Shown: positions 35,467-43,060 of the stretch, piece after piece
Layout: each line of letters begins with the position of its first letter
Position numbering within the stretch: the stretch's first letter is position 1
Assembly: GCF_019977655.1 (NCBI RefSeq)
Contig: NZ_AP024849.1
Span: 5,817,001 to 5,881,000, forward strand
DNA from: Clostridium gelidum
GTDB taxonomy: Bacteria > Bacillota > Clostridia > Clostridiales > Clostridiaceae
Direction: 5' to 3'
Length of the DNA: 64,000 bases
Position numbers and translations under genes: made by a program
Notes under the pieces: generated by a model
Databases searched by the model: none
What the model saw: the letters and a program-made list of their open reading frames with translations, nothing else
Told to the model about the DNA's origin: nothing

Positions 35467-35808
35467 TTATTTATTCCTCAAAATTTTCTTTTTAATATTA
35501 TTTGAGAGATAAATTATAATATTTATGATAACTGTAGTAACTAATATTATCGGAAAAATTAAATCTTTTTTAAAAACAATTACTAAGAAGTTAATAAAAG
35601 ATAACGTTCCTATTAGCAAACTATATATTCCTTCAAATTTCAAATATTCTTTTTCATCAGTTATAGTATACTTTTTTTTAACACGATTAATTTTGAGTGT
35701 ATTAATATTTTTAAATAAATTAAAATAACAATTAATACCAATTAGGGATAGTAACAGAGAAAGTAATAGAAAAAAGTATTCTCCTAAAAAATAAATAGAT
35801 TGGCTCAC
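35467..35808 (-). CDS. small membrane protein, candidate immunity protein 2
   Basis: A 113-residue protein with four hydrophobic segments (about 8-28, 58-70, 72-82 and 87-105) and a basic C-terminus. It resembles small four-helix immunity proteins in general shape only. The start is a GTG at 35808, seven bases after AAAGGAG. It precedes toxin candidate 2 by 76 bases on the same strand, but the UviA-type promoter lies between them, so immunity would be constitutive and toxin inducible. Confidence 0.6.
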   Translation of the reverse strand: MSQSIYFLGEYFFLLLSLLLSLIGINCYFNLFKNINTLKINRVKKKYTITDEKEYLKFEGIYSLLIGTLSFINFLVIVFKKDLIFPIILVTTVIINIIIYLSNNIKKKILRNK

Positions 35809-36457
35809 TTTATTTCTCCTTTCTTTGATTAAGAAATATAAACTTTTAATAACGTAGAAGATAATAATTGTAATACAGAAGGCTTTATAAAAGTATCGGG
35901 CAAGTATTATTATATATAATATTGGGAGGAAAATAAATACATATATATGATATGGAGTTATGTAGGCGTTAAAAAAGAGAAACCATTAATTAGCTTAAAT
36001 GATATATAACTCTTTTATTTAAGATCTGAAAACAAGGGCTTGCGGAACTATATCCTTAACATGAGTTTTTGTTACAAATGTTGACTGAACCACTTATATT
36101 AAAGAGATAATATAAGAAAATAAAGAAAATATATATAATAGATAAATTATAGGAATAGTATAGAAAGTTTATAAGAAATAGATATTTAAAAGAATTATAA
36201 TAATAAGTGAGAATAAAAAATAGTTTTCGTTTATGAATATTATTATATTTAATAATAAAAAAGGAATTTAACATCCAAAATAACTCTAGCAATAGAGTTA
36301 TTTTTAATTTGGCGTTAATATCTAATTTCGAAAAAAACAAAAAAATAGCGGATATCATGATTGTGATATTCGCTATTTTTTTGTTTTTTCAAAATCAAGG
36401 AGTAAAAATGTCATATTTATGTAAAATAATATTTATTTCTCTCTTTTTCTAAATTAA
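35809..36457. other. AT-rich intergenic region between the two bacteriocin modules
   Basis: No gene I trust. It contains the likely vegetative promoter of the small membrane gene (minus strand), a bidirectional terminator at 36344 and short weak ORFs without suitable ribosome binding sites. Confidence 0.5.
36344..36383. terminator. bidirectional terminator
   Basis: AATAGCG.ATATC pairs with GATAT.CGCTATT around 8 bases, with T7-T8 runs on both strands. It shields the sigma gene from upstream transcription. Confidence 0.8.
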
Positions 36458-36491
36458 GGTTTACATAATTGCTAATGATTTACTTTTAGTA
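36458..36491 (+). promoter_or_regulatory. UviA/TcdR-type promoter upstream of the sigma gene
   Basis: GGTTTACA, 17-base spacer, CTTTTAGTA. It is identical in both boxes and spacing to 37305-37338. Its presence in front of the sigma gene itself implies positive autoregulation. Confidence 0.72.
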
Positions 36492-36529
36492 GGAGATTAA
36501 AACTTTCAAGAAAGTTTAGGAGGGATTAA

Positions 36530-37060
36530 ATGCCTACAAATTTATTACAGCAAATTACAATATTTCAAAATAATCAAGAAAACTTTATTGATATTTTGGC
36601 TTACTTTAAATCAAAAATTAAATACCTAAGCTATAAATTGAAATATCCTGAAGCAGAAACAGATCTCATTATTTATTTATATGAATTTTTAAACTTAATA
36701 AATCCAAAGAAATTTGAAACGGATAAAGATTTATCAATGTATATTAATAAATGTATTAAAAACAAGTCAATAGCTTTATTTCATAAGGTTGATAAAGATA
36801 AAACATTAATGATTTTTACCTCAGAAACAGAAATACTAGATGTAATCAATTGTGAAGAGAAAAATGATGAATACTCAGATATTATTTTCAATGATTTAAT
36901 TTCATCATTAAGTCCTAAACAAAGGAAAATTATATTTTATAAATTTTATTTGCAATTATCAGATATAGAAATTGCTGAAATGTTTAAAATATCAAGACAA
37001 GCTGTAAATAAAACTCAAAGAATTGCTTTTAAAAATTTAAAAGCTGATTTATTAGCTTAG
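36530..37060 (+). CDS. sigma factor of the UviA/TcdR/BotR type (group 5 ECF-like)
   Basis: A 176-residue sigma factor with only regions 2 and 4. Region 2 covers about 20-85 (KSKIKYLSYKLKYPEAETDLIIYLYEFLN) and region 4 about 120-172 (SLSPKQRKIIFYKFYLQLSD, then IEIAEMFKISRQAVNKTQRIAFKNLK, a helix-turn-helix). In clostridia this family controls toxin or bacteriocin genes: UviA for bacteriocin BCN5, TcdR and BotR/TetR for large toxins. It is followed 16 bases later by a UviB-like gene, exactly the uviAB order of pIP404. The start at 36530 has GGAGGG upstream. The matched promoter in front suggests autoactivation. Confidence 0.85.
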   Translation: MPTNLLQQITIFQNNQENFIDILAYFKSKIKYLSYKLKYPEAETDLIIYLYEFLNLINPKKFETDKDLSMYINKCIKNKSIALFHKVDKDKTLMIFTSETEILDVINCEEKNDEYSDIIFNDLISSLSPKQRKIIFYKFYLQLSDIEIAEMFKISRQAVNKTQRIAFKNLKADLLA

Positions 37061-37076
37061 ACTAGGGAGGGATTTT

Positions 37077-37298
37077 ATGTATGATCAACTAATAAATATC
37101 GCTACAACTCAAGGAATTTGGGCAATATTAAGCTGTGTACTTATAGTATACATATTAAAAGCACAGGAAACTCGAGATTCAAAACAAGAAGAAAGAGAAA
37201 TTAACTATCAAGATATAATTAAACAACTTACAGAAAAATTGAATACTTTAGATTCAATAAATTCAGCTATTACTGAAATAAAAAATAAATTTAATTAA
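37077..37298 (+). CDS. uviB: UviB/BhlA-family holin-like protein
   Basis: A 73-residue protein. A short extracellular N-terminus and one membrane segment (about 14-28, WAILSCVLIVYILKA) are followed by a charged coiled-coil C-terminus (KQEEREINYQDIIKQLTEKLN). This is the BhlA/UviB layout, a family of bacteriocin-associated holin-like proteins thought to release or export bacteriocins. Overlaps no gene; 16 bases after the sigma gene, so it is expressed with it. The start follows AGGGAGG. Confidence 0.85.
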   Translation: MYDQLINIATTQGIWAILSCVLIVYILKAQETRDSKQEEREINYQDIIKQLTEKLNTLDSINSAITEIKNKFN

Positions 37299-37304
37299 AT
37301 ATTA

Positions 37305-37338
37305 GGTTTACAAAATACAATGAAATAAGCTTTTAGTA
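37305..37338 (+). promoter_or_regulatory. UviA/TcdR-type promoter for bacteriocin candidate 1
   Basis: GGTTTACA, 17-base spacer, CTTTTAGTA; the boxes are identical to the sigma gene promoter at 36458-36491. It is about 60 bases upstream of the toxin candidate. Confidence 0.72.
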
Positions 37339-37396
37339 AGTGTAAAACAGTTAAGTTGGCCAACTTAAAATACAAATTTGAAAGGATGAATATAGT

Positions 37397-37795
37397 ATGG
37401 CAAAGCGAAGAGAAAAAGGTGCTTTTAATTTAAAGCATTTAACAAAATTTTTATCTGACGTTAATGTAATGAAACAGAATGTAGATAATGCATCAAATGC
37501 ATTAGGATGGACAGCTACATTTGCTGGTTTTTTAGGTGTTCCTGGAGCAATAGTAAGTATTGCTGCATTATCAGAAGTTGTAGGACTTCAAGTTGCTAGT
37601 AGTTATTTACAAGATGTTATAAACGTAATAATTGATGGTCAAGATATGATTAATAATGATTATTGTGATCTTGTAGAGATTGAAGTGACGTATAGTTATT
37701 ATGATAGTGGTTTAAGAGGTAGTAAACCAGGTTATTTCCCTTCAGGGGCTGAGATAACAAGAATCCATTGCGGTAGCGGATGGATGTCAGAATAA
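37397..37795 (+). CDS. candidate bacteriocin/toxin 1 (132 aa)
   Basis: Small protein with a basic N-terminus (MAKRREKGAFNLKHLTKFLS), no signal peptide, a hydrophobic central region (FAGFLGVPGAIVSIAALSEV) and an aromatic/Gly-rich C-terminal beta part with two Cys, ending HCGSGWMSE. This resembles, in layout and short motifs, the protein at 35016-35390. Release through the UviB-like holin would fit the lack of a signal peptide. It is driven by its own UviA-type promoter and bounded by a strong terminator. A membrane protein gene converges on it (37864-38196). No known family is recognised, so this may be a new bacteriocin type. Confidence 0.68.
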   Translation: MAKRREKGAFNLKHLTKFLSDVNVMKQNVDNASNALGWTATFAGFLGVPGAIVSIAALSEVVGLQVASSYLQDVINVIIDGQDMINNDYCDLVEIEVTYSYYDSGLRGSKPGYFPSGAEITRIHCGSGWMSE

Positions 37796-37802
37796 CATTA
37801 AC

Positions 37803-37838
37803 AAAAAAGATTCAGCAAAACTTGCTGAATCTTTTTTG
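37803..37838. terminator. bidirectional terminator between toxin 1 and immunity 1
   Basis: AAAAAAGATTCAGCA and TGCTGAATCTTTTTT form a 15-pair hairpin with T- and A-runs that serves both convergent genes. Confidence 0.9.
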
Positions 37839-37863
37839 TTAGGGACTTTTCGTCAAAATTTTA

Positions 37864-38196
37864 TTACTGACCTGACTTTTCTAATAATTCTGCATATTTT
37901 TTTAAAAGAGTAATTCTTTTTAATATATAATTAAATGTCCAAAAAATCAGATTAAAATAAATAATATACGTTATATTTATTTTTGAATATCTATTCATAA
38001 AACTTAAAATCATTAAACAAGTAAAACTTATTAAGTTAATTTTTAATTGTAATTTCAAATACTTATCTTTATTTATAATTAAGAACCTATTATCACGTCT
38101 AATAGTAAAAAAAATATCTTTTTTTATATAACACAGTATACTGTATAAGAAAAATATTATTGATATTAAAACCCCTAATTCAACTGACCAATTCAT
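37864..38196 (-). CDS. small membrane protein, candidate immunity protein 1
   Basis: A 110-residue basic protein with three or four hydrophobic segments (about 6-22, 54-66, 74-90), unlike the protein at 35467 in sequence but alike in size and shape. The ATG at 38196 follows a run of G (AAAGGGGGGG). It has no CTTTT-type -10 in front, so it is probably expressed constitutively, as expected for immunity. It converges on toxin candidate 1. Confidence 0.58.
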   Translation of the reverse strand: MNWSVELGVLISIIFFLYSILCYIKKDIFFTIRRDNRFLIINKDKYLKLQLKINLISFTCLMILSFMNRYSKINITYIIYFNLIFWTFNYILKRITLLKKYAELLEKSGQ

Positions 38197-38454
38197 TTAC
38201 CCCCCCCTTTTTTTATTTATCGAAAAATTCAATTTATAGATAATATTGTAAAACAAGTATACCGTTAATAATCTTTCCTATCAACCCTTCTTGAAGCGAC
38301 CTTGTGTTTAATTTTAATTTCCTTAGTTGGTTTCGCCGTGCCACACTCCATTTTCCATAAATTAATTAACGAATATCGCTATAGTGATATTTTTTATACT
38401 GTGCTCCCAAAAAACATAAATCTCTTTCTCTTGGGTAACTTTTTCTTATCTATG

Positions 38455-38605
38455 TTCCCACGAATTCTCTCCGTAATTTCAAGCAATTTCTTTCCACCTT
38501 GCCCTTTGTTCTGTGGTAGCAACTATAAATTCACTCATACTCATGCCTTGATCTTTAGCAATCTTTTTAAATAAATCTTTTTGGTCTTTTATTCTTCTTA
38601 TATAA
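38455..38605 (-). pseudogene. decayed ribbon-helix-helix-like gene (MobC-like)
   Basis: The minus strand reads IRRIKDQKDLFKKIAKDQGM then SMSEFIVATTEQRARWKEIA before a stop. The GMSMSEFI segment is typical of ribbon-helix-helix and relaxosome accessory (MobC-like) proteins. The frame is broken afterwards, and no relaxase is seen. It supports a plasmid origin of element A. Confidence 0.5.
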
Positions 38606-38828
38606 TAAATTATCTTCTTTAATAAAATTTATTATACGAATAATAATTCTATCAAGTAACCATACGTTCGCATATCGTGATTGTTTCGCTCAATCTAGTC
38701 TATAGCCTTATTCTTGGTCAATTCCTCTCCATGTATAAATTATGGATATTAAGACTTTAAGGCTGAAACAGTTGGTATATCTAGGCTTTAATGATATTTT
38801 ATAACTTTTCAAATAGGGGTAGCTAAAA

Positions 38829-38862
38829 TGGATAAAGCCAGGGTTTATTCTTAAACCCTGGC
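38829..38862. terminator. hairpin
   Basis: AAGCCAGGGTTT pairs perfectly with AAACCCTGGCTT around 6 bases. The following bases are only moderately T-rich on either strand, so terminator strength is uncertain. Confidence 0.5.
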
Positions 38863-38900
38863 TTCATGTGAAAATAAGTGTAATTATGGGGATTTAAAAG

Positions 38901-38948
38901 TTATTTTTGGAGTAATCCCCAATAATCATCTTCAAAATCGTTTCCCAT
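38901..38948 (-). CDS. possible 15-aa peptide
   Basis: ATG at 38948 preceded by AAAGAGGTGATTGTC, encoding MGNDFEDDYWGLLQK. It is very short and acidic, and lies 52 bases after the truncated gene at 39001. It has a good ribosome binding site, but the coding status is doubtful. Confidence 0.3.
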   Translation of the reverse strand: MGNDFEDDYWGLLQK

Positions 38949-39000
38949 GACAATCACCTCTTTCGGTATTATTATGTGCAATCTTAAATTTAATATACTA

Positions 39001-39178
39001 AATTAAGCTAGACAAAAGTATTTTATCTCTTTCAGTAATAGATTTAAATTCTTGTCTTTCAGTAAGCCTAGTTCTATCTCTATCTTTAGATCCTTTAACT
39101 ATAAATGTTTCAGGTATGTATATAGTCGAATTATCGGTATCCTTTAAAACTCCCAAATGTAATCTTATGATATGCTCC
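39001..39178 (-). pseudogene. C-terminal fragment of a gene cut by the IS3-family element
   Basis: The minus strand reads GVLKDTDNSTIYIPETFIVK and GSKDRDRTRLTERQEFKSIT before a stop at 39001. It has no start; its 5' part ends where the IS3-type left end begins (about 39185). The family is not recognised; it is probably a plasmid gene. Confidence 0.5.
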
Positions 39179-39184
39179 CTTTAT

Positions 39185-40212
39185 AGTAGACAGTTAAAAT
39201 AATAAAACTGTTTCTATAAAGGGGGGATTTTAATGTCAAGAAAAACGAAATGTTCTCTGGAAGAGAAATTGAAAGGAATTAAAGAATATCTATCAGGAGA
39301 AAAAGCAGTTATACAGATATGTGATGAGATGGCAATTCATAGTGCCACATTTTATGACTGGTTGAAAATATATAATGATGTTGGGGAAGCAAATTTAATA
39401 GTTTCTACAAAAAATAAATATTATTCTGATTCGCTTAAACTTAATGCAGTTAAAGATTATCTAACCGGAAAAGGTTCTTTAAGAAATATATGCTGCATAT
39501 ATGAAATTTCATCTCCTCGTGTTCTCAGAGATTGGATTAAGAAGTATAATGGTCATAAAATATTTAAATCTTATAGTAAGCAAGGAGATAGAATTATGAC
39601 TAATGGAAGAAAAACTACTTATGAAGAAAGAATTGAGATTGTTGCATTCTGCATTTCGAATAATGGTGATTATCAAGCCACTGCTAATAAATTTAAAGTT
39701 TCTTATCAACAAGTTTATGCATGGGTAAGAAAATACGAAGCTAATGGATATGAGGCACTAATGGACCGACGCGGTAAGCGTAAAGAAGCTACTGAGCTTA
39801 CTGAATCGGAAAAATTATCTGTACAATTGAAACTTATCGAATCAGAAAATACACGTTTAAAGATGGAGATTGATTTCTTAAAAAAATTGAAGGAAGTAGA
39901 AAGAAGGCGATAAGTACTAGAATATTTCAAGAATATAAATATATTTCTATAAAAGAATTACATAAGGAAAACGACTATCCAATAGCTGATTTATGCAATT
40001 TAGCTAATATTGCACGATCATCTTACTACAAATGGATTAACCGTTCAGAGACTGAATTAGATAAAGAGAATTCACTAATACTAAAAGAAATTGTTAAACT
40101 TTATGAAGATGTACATGGTATCTATGGATACCGTCGGATAACAATGAATATAAATCGACTTCTTAATAAACAGTATAATCATAAACGAATTTATAGATTA
40201 ATGAAGTTGCAG
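39185..40212 (+). mobile_element. truncated IS3-family (IS150-type) element
   Basis: The left end carries TAGTAGACAGTTAAAAT, typical of IS150-group tips, then orfA and the first third of orfB. The right part is gone: sequence passes directly into an integrase gene end at about 40212. No right inverted repeat remains. Confidence 0.75.
39233..39913 (+). CDS. IS3-family transposase OrfA
   Basis: A 226-residue DNA-binding subunit with two or three helix-turn-helix units (CSLEEKLKGIKEYLSGEKAV; ATANKFKVSYQQVYAWVRKY) and a C-terminal leucine-zipper coil (LKLIESENTRLKMEIDFLKK). It overlaps the orfB frame at an A7 run (about 39880) that could support -1 frameshifting. It is preceded by AAAGGGGGG. Because orfB is truncated, no active transposase can be made. 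Confidence 0.88.
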   Translation: MSRKTKCSLEEKLKGIKEYLSGEKAVIQICDEMAIHSATFYDWLKIYNDVGEANLIVSTKNKYYSDSLKLNAVKDYLTGKGSLRNICCIYEISSPRVLRDWIKKYNGHKIFKSYSKQGDRIMTNGRKTTYEERIEIVAFCISNNGDYQATANKFKVSYQQVYAWVRKYEANGYEALMDRRGKRKEATELTESEKLSVQLKLIESENTRLKMEIDFLKKLKEVERRR

Positions 40213-40410
40213 CTACCCCAATTTAGCATACATGGTTTAAGACATACCCATGCCACTATATTATTACTTAAAGGCGAGAATATAAAAGTAATATCTGAAA
40301 GGCTTGGTCATAAATCAACTCAAATAACATGGGATACTTATAGTCATGTATTACCTTCCATGAAGAAGCAAACTGCAGACCTATTGGATAATATATTTGA
40401 TGACCTATAA
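39907..40410 (+). pseudogene. IS3 OrfB N-terminus fused to integrase C-terminus
   Basis: One open frame joins an IS150-type OrfB start (FQEYKYISIKELHKENDYPI, HGIYGYRRITMNINRLLNKQ, KRIYRLMKLQ) to the catalytic end of a tyrosine integrase (HGLRHTHATILLLKGENIKV, ISERLGHKSTQITWDTYSHV). The junction is near 40212. The integrase's N-terminal, core-binding and first catalytic Arg parts are missing, so element A cannot integrate or excise with its own enzyme. An internal ATG at 40144 could still give an 88-residue hybrid peptide. Confidence 0.88.
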
Positions 40411-40426
40411 TTTTTTTGCTTAGAAA

Positions 40427-40451
40427 TGTCGGTTAAATGTCGGTATTTTGT
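40427..40451. repeat. element A end repeat, putative integrase arm sites (right)
   Basis: Two TGTCGGT copies, 11 bases apart; the second lies in AAATGTCGGTATTTTGT, identical over 17 bases to the left end at 22468-22484. Confidence 0.7.
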
Positions 40452-40456
40452 ATATA

Positions 40457-40499
40457 ACAAAAGCTACAACCAAGTTATATCAATGGTTGCAGCTTTTGT
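40457..40499 (-). terminator. hairpin at the right end of element A
   Basis: ACAAAAGCTACAACCA and TGGTTGCAGCTTTTGT pair with one mismatch and abut the att core. For the tRNA-Arg transcript before element B arrived this would have replaced the chromosomal terminator now at 22283. Confidence 0.7.
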
Positions 40500-40516
40500 T
40501 TGGTACTCCCAGTGGG
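40500..40516. other. att core at the A/B junction
   Basis: TTGGTACTCCCAGTGGG, identical to 22326-22342 and 60658-60674. It is the shared boundary of the tandem elements. Confidence 0.9.
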
Positions 40517-40644
40517 TAAAATAATGCTTATCTTATAATGTTCAGCAATATAAGATTATATCTTACAAAGCCTTTATAGATGAGCACTTACACACTTTTA
40601 AACATCTTGAAATTTTTTATTATTTTTTGCTTTTTAAAATAATA

Positions 40645-40664
40645 TAGTACAACAATAGTACAAT
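40645..40664. repeat. element B end repeat, putative integrase arm sites (left)
   Basis: TAGTACAAC (40645) and TAGTACAAT (40656). The same octamer TAGTACAA occurs three times, plus one variant, at the right end (60545-60603). Confidence 0.7.
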
Positions 40665-40704
40665 TTCAAGTGTTATATCTTTATATTTTAACCTCGTAAT
40701 ATTT

Positions 40705-41451
40705 TTATTCCCTATCAACTATTTTTTTACATAAATAACTTAATAAATTTTCACTATTATTTTTAAAACTCATAACAGTATTTATTTTTCCAATAATTTC
40801 AAAAATTTTCTTTATAGTAATCTTACTTTCTTCATCATTAGCTTTTTCTCGATTTAAAATTAAAGTTCCTAATGCTGTTGAAATATTATTTACAACACCC
40901 TCAGCACCATATAACTTGTATTTAAATAATGATTCTCTCACATTATTTAATTGATAGATAAGTATTTTCTTTAATTCATCATTAAAATTACATACCAAAA
41001 CTTCTTCAATTAATACATTAATTTCTTCAATCAGTTCCTGTATTTTTTCATCTTCAATATCTTCTTCATTACTATGTTCAGATAAAAAATCTGCGCAATA
41101 TTCAAGAGAAATCATAAGCTTTTCATCAAAATGATTACTAAAATCTCTCATTCCACTAGATGTATTAAAATTTATCTTAGTAAGTCCATTCATAGTCTGA
41201 TTTAAAGTTAATTGGTATTTATGTAAATTCTTAGACTGTAACTGTTCTATCTGACTAATTCCTAAAGTGCACATTTTAAGTAATTCTGTATAATTTGTAA
41301 AAATTCCTATCTTATTATTTTCATCCAAAGAAAAAACTTTTAAAAACACTTTTTCAGCATTTTCACTAACATCACTTTTAAGTTGATAAATTATATGATA
41401 CAGTCTTCCGACCACATTATCTGTTAAGACTTCTCTATTTTCTGTAATCAT
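40705..41451 (-). CDS. hypothetical protein, 248 aa
   Basis: Soluble, helical, acidic protein; not recognised. The C-terminus ends KKIVDRE. No membrane segment or enzyme motif is visible. The ATG at 41451 follows GGGGGAAAAC; an ATG at 41463 lies before that site. It is the last gene before the left end of element B, a typical cargo position in satellites. The conserved noncoding block at 41666-41880 lies upstream. Confidence 0.68.
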   Translation of the reverse strand: MITENREVLTDNVVGRLYHIIYQLKSDVSENAEKVFLKVFSLDENNKIGIFTNYTELLKMCTLGISQIEQLQSKNLHKYQLTLNQTMNGLTKINFNTSSGMRDFSNHFDEKLMISLEYCADFLSEHSNEEDIEDEKIQELIEEINVLIEEVLVCNFNDELKKILIYQLNNVRESLFKYKLYGAEGVVNNISTALGTLILNREKANDEESKITIKKIFEIIGKINTVMSFKNNSENLLSYLCKKIVDRE

Positions 41452-41665
41452 GTTTTCCCCCATTTATATACATTAAATTGCTTATATAGTTGCAAATTTA
41501 TATAAGATTTATGCACATTATATACCATAATATTCCTTAAATCAATATAAGCAATAAGTACTACGTAACTTTACTGTATAATATCTCATGTTTATTTATT
41601 ATAACAGTATGAAGTAAAAGAATTTTATATCTTATATTTTTATCTTTTATATTTTACTTCAACAC

Positions 41666-41880
41666 TTTTGTATGGAGTTTATACCACCGTATTCCTATAA
41701 GTTATTCATCCATGTTAAATCCACACTTTAATATTCCTTTGTCTATCATTTATATGGTACTTATACTACTGTTACCTTATAAAGGGTTCATATAATATTA
41801 ATGCTGCTAATAATTGTATATACGATATATACAAAATTTTATCTATAAATAAAACACCTATATTTCTCTATAGATGCTTT
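41666..41880. repeat. noncoding block shared by elements A and B (copy in B)
   Basis: Aligns with 24905-25135. It contains TTTTGTATGG, GTTTATACC, TTAATATTC, the dyad TTGTATATA-CGA-TATATACAA (about 41815) and the CACCTATA...TATAGATG hairpin at 41848-41875. It has no ORF and lies upstream of the 248-residue gene. Confidence 0.65.
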
Positions 41881-41938
41881 ATATGATCTTTTATTTAATT
41901 ATTACTCTCATTAAATGCATTATTATTCCCACTCAATT

Positions 41939-41982
41939 GTTATGGCTTAAAACCTAGATTTTGCATATGGTTTTAAGCCATT
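41939..41982. terminator. hairpin with 13-pair perfect stem
   Basis: ATGGCTTAAAACC pairs with GGTTTTAAGCCAT around 14 bases. The plus strand continues TTTAACC, the minus strand AACAATTG, so terminator activity is uncertain. Confidence 0.5.
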
Positions 41983-42064
41983 TAACCTACTATAGACAAG
42001 CCCAAACAATATAGTTTTATAATTAACTGGGTCGGAGTGTGGTCAGAAATATACTAAATTCATC

Positions 42065-42094
42065 ATTCTAGATAATGTTAACATTATCTAGAAT
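42065..42094. repeat. 30-bp perfect palindrome
   Basis: A perfect palindrome without a loop (half site ATTCTAGATAATGTT). It lies 30 bases after the stop of the 68-residue gene. There is no T-run on the minus strand. It may be a protein-binding site. Confidence 0.75.
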
Positions 42095-42125
42095 AATTTT
42101 AATACAAATGCTTAAAAAGCTTATA

Positions 42126-42332
42126 TTATCGATGACTTTTATAATACAACATATCTTCTGTTACTCCTAGTTCTCCGGCTACACCTTGCCAATATCCATC
42201 CACATTTTCGCAAACAAAATCATTACATTTGCACATTATTCTATATGCTGTTTCTGTATTTCCTCCGTTATTTGCTGCAGAAGCTTGTAATTGATAGTGT
42301 TGAACTTTCTCCTTTAATTCTTTATCAGTCAT
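42126..42332 (-). CDS. hypothetical small protein, 68 aa
   Basis: Begins MTDKELKEKVQHYQLQASAA and ends EDMLYYKSHR, with two Cys in CKCNDFVC. It is helical and soluble. An upstream ATG abuts GGAG; the ATG at 42332 is 12 bases from it. Not recognised. Small Cys-containing proteins of this kind are common in clostridial prophages. Confidence 0.6.
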   Translation of the reverse strand: MTDKELKEKVQHYQLQASAANNGGNTETAYRIMCKCNDFVCENVDGYWQGVAGELGVTEDMLYYKSHR

Positions 42333-42449
42333 AATTAAATTCATCTCCTTCAAAAATAACTTGTATCATTACATATATTTATAGAATATCGGTATTTTTA
42401 TCTTATATTTAAACTTGAAAATTAATTGAAGAATTTACATACAACATTA

Positions 42450-43010
42450 CTAATCACTTAATATATCATCTATTGTATTATATACACCATCTAAAAAATT
42501 ATATAAATAATTGATAGTATCTTTCAAATTAGCATAATCAATAAAATCCCACTCTGTAAAATATAAGCTTCCTTCTTTATTCATCAAATATCTCCATACA
42601 TCGCCCTTAGAATCTTCTCCCTGTAATTCTTTGATAAGATTTCTGATTTCTTTAATTTCTTTATCATCTATTAACAGCTGCATCTTATCTAATACTCCAT
42701 TAACAATGTACTTATCCCATATTGCTATCATATCATGCCCACCTTTTGGTAACTCTCCAAAAGCCCTATTGTATATTAGTTTTAGACTAATCTCAATTGA
42801 ATGTCTATATGAAAACATAATAGGATATATATATAGATCTAATATGTCAATCCTATGCTTACTTCCTTCTTTTATAGCAATATTAACAAGACTATCTGCT
42901 GATCTTTTATATCCCTCTTTAACCCCGTATAATGATAATTCCTTATCCTGCCATCCTATATATGCCTTTGCTCCATATTCAGTACCTTCAATAAATATTT
43001 TTCTCTTCAT
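42450..43010 (-). CDS. hypothetical protein, possible HEPN-like
   Basis: A 186-residue helical protein. The segment PIMFSYRHSIEISLKLIYNR followed by GHDMIAIWDKY resembles HEPN-fold proteins found on mobile elements, where a helix with RxxxE and a later GHD-L motif are usual; the canonical RNase motif RX4-6H is not obvious. This is a fold guess, not a family assignment. The ATG at 43010 follows GGGGGAATT. It may act with the neighbouring gene at 43061 (50 bases upstream). Confidence 0.6.
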   Translation of the reverse strand: MKRKIFIEGTEYGAKAYIGWQDKELSLYGVKEGYKRSADSLVNIAIKEGSKHRIDILDLYIYPIMFSYRHSIEISLKLIYNRAFGELPKGGHDMIAIWDKYIVNGVLDKMQLLIDDKEIKEIRNLIKELQGEDSKGDVWRYLMNKEGSLYFTEWDFIDYANLKDTINYLYNFLDGVYNTIDDILSD

Positions 43011-43060
43011 AATTCCCCCATCTTTTTGTAATATTCCCTAATGGCTTATAGTTTCATTTA

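Noticed and set aside
35945..36015. A 20-codon plus-strand ORF after a GGGAGG sequence
   Set aside because: The ribosome binding site is about 17 bases from the ATG, too far for normal initiation, and the peptide has no recognisable features.
36056..36358. A 100-codon hydrophobic minus-strand ORF
   Set aside because: It starts inside the terminator hairpin at 36344-36383, has no ribosome binding site and consists mostly of Ile, Phe, Tyr and Leu, as expected of random AT-rich DNA.
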